The notes under the pieces: generated by a model
What the model was told of the DNA's origin: nothing
The model's input: the letters and a program-made list of their open reading frames with translations, nothing else
Database searches by the model: none
Source of the DNA: an uncultured Alsobacter sp.
GTDB taxonomy: Bacteria; Pseudomonadota; Alphaproteobacteria; Rhizobiales; Beijerinckiaceae
Reading direction: 5' to 3'
Length of the DNA stretch: 64,000 nucleotides
Assembly (NCBI RefSeq): GCF_945952055.1
Contig: NZ_CAMFHB010000015.1
Location: 53,235-117,234 of the forward strand
Shown here: positions 63,307-64,000 of the stretch, one piece after another
Position numbering within the stretch: position 1 is the first letter of the stretch
How the letters are laid out: each line of letters starts with the position of its first letter
Program-made: the position numbers and the translations under genes

Positions 63307-64000
63307 TCAGCGGAAGGCACCGCCCGCCGCGGGCATGCTCTTGGTGTAGTCGATGAAGAAGTTGGCCGGATCCGGCGCCCGGCGCGTGTCGACGTTTCGC
63401 AGCACCACCGCGGTCTGGTAGCCCTGCGGATCGGTGACGGTCCATTGCTTCAGGGCGTAGCTGCGCGGATCGAAGAAGAGTTCGATGCGCGACGTCCCGC
63501 CGAAGGTGGCCTTGTCCTCGACGGTCACCGAGACGAGATCGGGCGCGGGATTGATCTCCAGGAGACGCATGTCGCGGGACAGGTCCACCTTGTCGCGCAG
63601 GAGGAACTTCAGCGGCGTCTGGGCGATGCCGTAGAGGTCCTGGGTGCCGAGCTTACGGTCGCGGATCACCACGGAGCTGCCGTCCGCCACGATCTCGAGA
63701 GTCGCCGGGGGCAGATACTCGAAGCGCACGCGCCCGGGCTTCTGCAGATAGATCTTGCCCTCCGCCCGGCGTCCGTTGCCGCTGGTCTGCACGAAATCGG
63801 CCTGCATCTGGCCGAGCGCGTTCAGCGCCGCGTTGGCTCGTTGCAGCGCGGCCTCCGGCGTCGTCTCGATGGCGGCGGGAACGACCTGGGGCGCGGCGGC
63901 GGGCGCGGTCGGGATGGCGACGGCGCGGGGCGCCTCGGACGCGGCCTGGGCCGTGCCGCCGCCCAGATTGGCCGGCCGGGGAATGGGCATGGGGATGGCG
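63307..64000 (-). CDS. lolA: Outer-membrane lipoprotein carrier protein LolA (5' end beyond window)
   Basis: Open to the right edge; at least 231 residues visible. ALNALGQMQADFVQTSGNGR, GKIYLQKPGRVRFEYLPPAT, GSSVVIRDRKLGTQDLYGIA and LFFDPRSYALKQWTVTDPQG match LolA, which ferries lipoproteins across the periplasm from LolCDE to LolB. The visible N-terminal region (Ala/Pro-rich, with APAAAPQVVPAAI) has no signal peptide, so the true start and the signal lie past the window; the first ATG inside it is at 63990. Downstream it ends 75 bases before the exonuclease III gene. Confidence 0.88.
   Translation of the reverse strand, partial: AIPMPIPRPANLGGGTAQAASEAPRAVAIPTAPAAAPQVVPAAIETTPEAALQRANAALNALGQMQADFVQTSGNGRRAEGKIYLQKPGRVRFEYLPPATLEIVADGSSVVIRDRKLGTQDLYGIAQTPLKFLLRDKVDLSRDMRLLEINPAPDLVSVTVEDKATFGGTSRIELFFDPRSYALKQWTVTDPQGYQTAVVLRNVDTRRAPDPANFFIDYTKSMPAAGGAFR

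Overview
The window is chromosomal DNA of very high GC content, densely packed with genes, from an alphaproteobacterium that most resembles Hyphomicrobiales (Rhizobiales). Reasons: the neighbouring set hemC, hemD, mitofilin/Mic60-like and hemY with divergent tsaD-gpsA; aroK-aroB beside a CorC-type protein and xerD; metX-metW; a BigR/SqrR-type sulfide regulator; and intergenic palindromic repeats of the kind common in that order. I cannot name a genus. No prophage, IS element, plasmid module or CRISPR array is visible. Gene calls rest on reading translated sequence for family motifs; no database search was possible.

Layout. (1) 1-6523: a reactive-sulfur and efflux region around an ArsR-type repressor (1604-1945) with the two cysteines, 66 residues apart, of persulfide sensors. 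Around it lie an RND pump and its adaptor, a DUF2892 membrane protein, a sulfide:quinone oxidoreductase, a rhodanese, a methyltransferase and a ChrA chromate transporter. Three similar near-palindromes sit in the three promoter regions and look like a shared operator. (2) 6536-20515: PilZ protein, then a chemotaxis operon (STAS, CheY, CheA, CheW, MCP, CheW, CheR, CheB and an unusual soluble protein with two degenerate receptor-tip motifs), a Tat-exported amine oxidase and a second MCP with a CheR-docking tail. (3) 20516-26536: sparse accessory stretch with a second PilZ protein, DedA, DUF411, an orphan gene behind a perfect 32-nt inverted repeat, a Tad-like pilin-assembly protein, tRNA-Thr(CGT), an L,D-transpeptidase and a Pal-like lipoprotein.

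(4) 26697-46414: housekeeping block: hemY, mic60-like, hemD, hemC / tsaD, gpsA, EVE protein, PLP dehydratase, DUF429, CitE-like lyase, CorC, aroB, aroK, xerD, metW, metX, chorismate mutase, hisC-type aminotransferase and tyrA. Two long inverted repeats fill the gaps between convergent gene pairs here (36904-37052 and 41312-41446). (5) 46508-64000: mixed envelope and metabolism genes: DUF2125, ChaC-like cyclotransferase, zincin-like protease, leuD, CAP/SCP lipoprotein, large MscS channel, pyrophosphatase, acetyltransferase, phosphatase, MsbA-like ABC exporter, YkgJ cysteine protein, degenerate resolvase-fold protein, HAD phosphatase, second YkuD protein, orphan OmpR regulator with a cyclic-nucleotide-domain protein, exonuclease III and LolA (cut by the window edge).

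The most interesting parts are the putative persulfide regulon at the left end, the double-tip MCP-like protein at 15271-16929, the hairpin-led orphan gene near 23.1 kb and the degenerate resolvase-domain gene at 59.3 kb.
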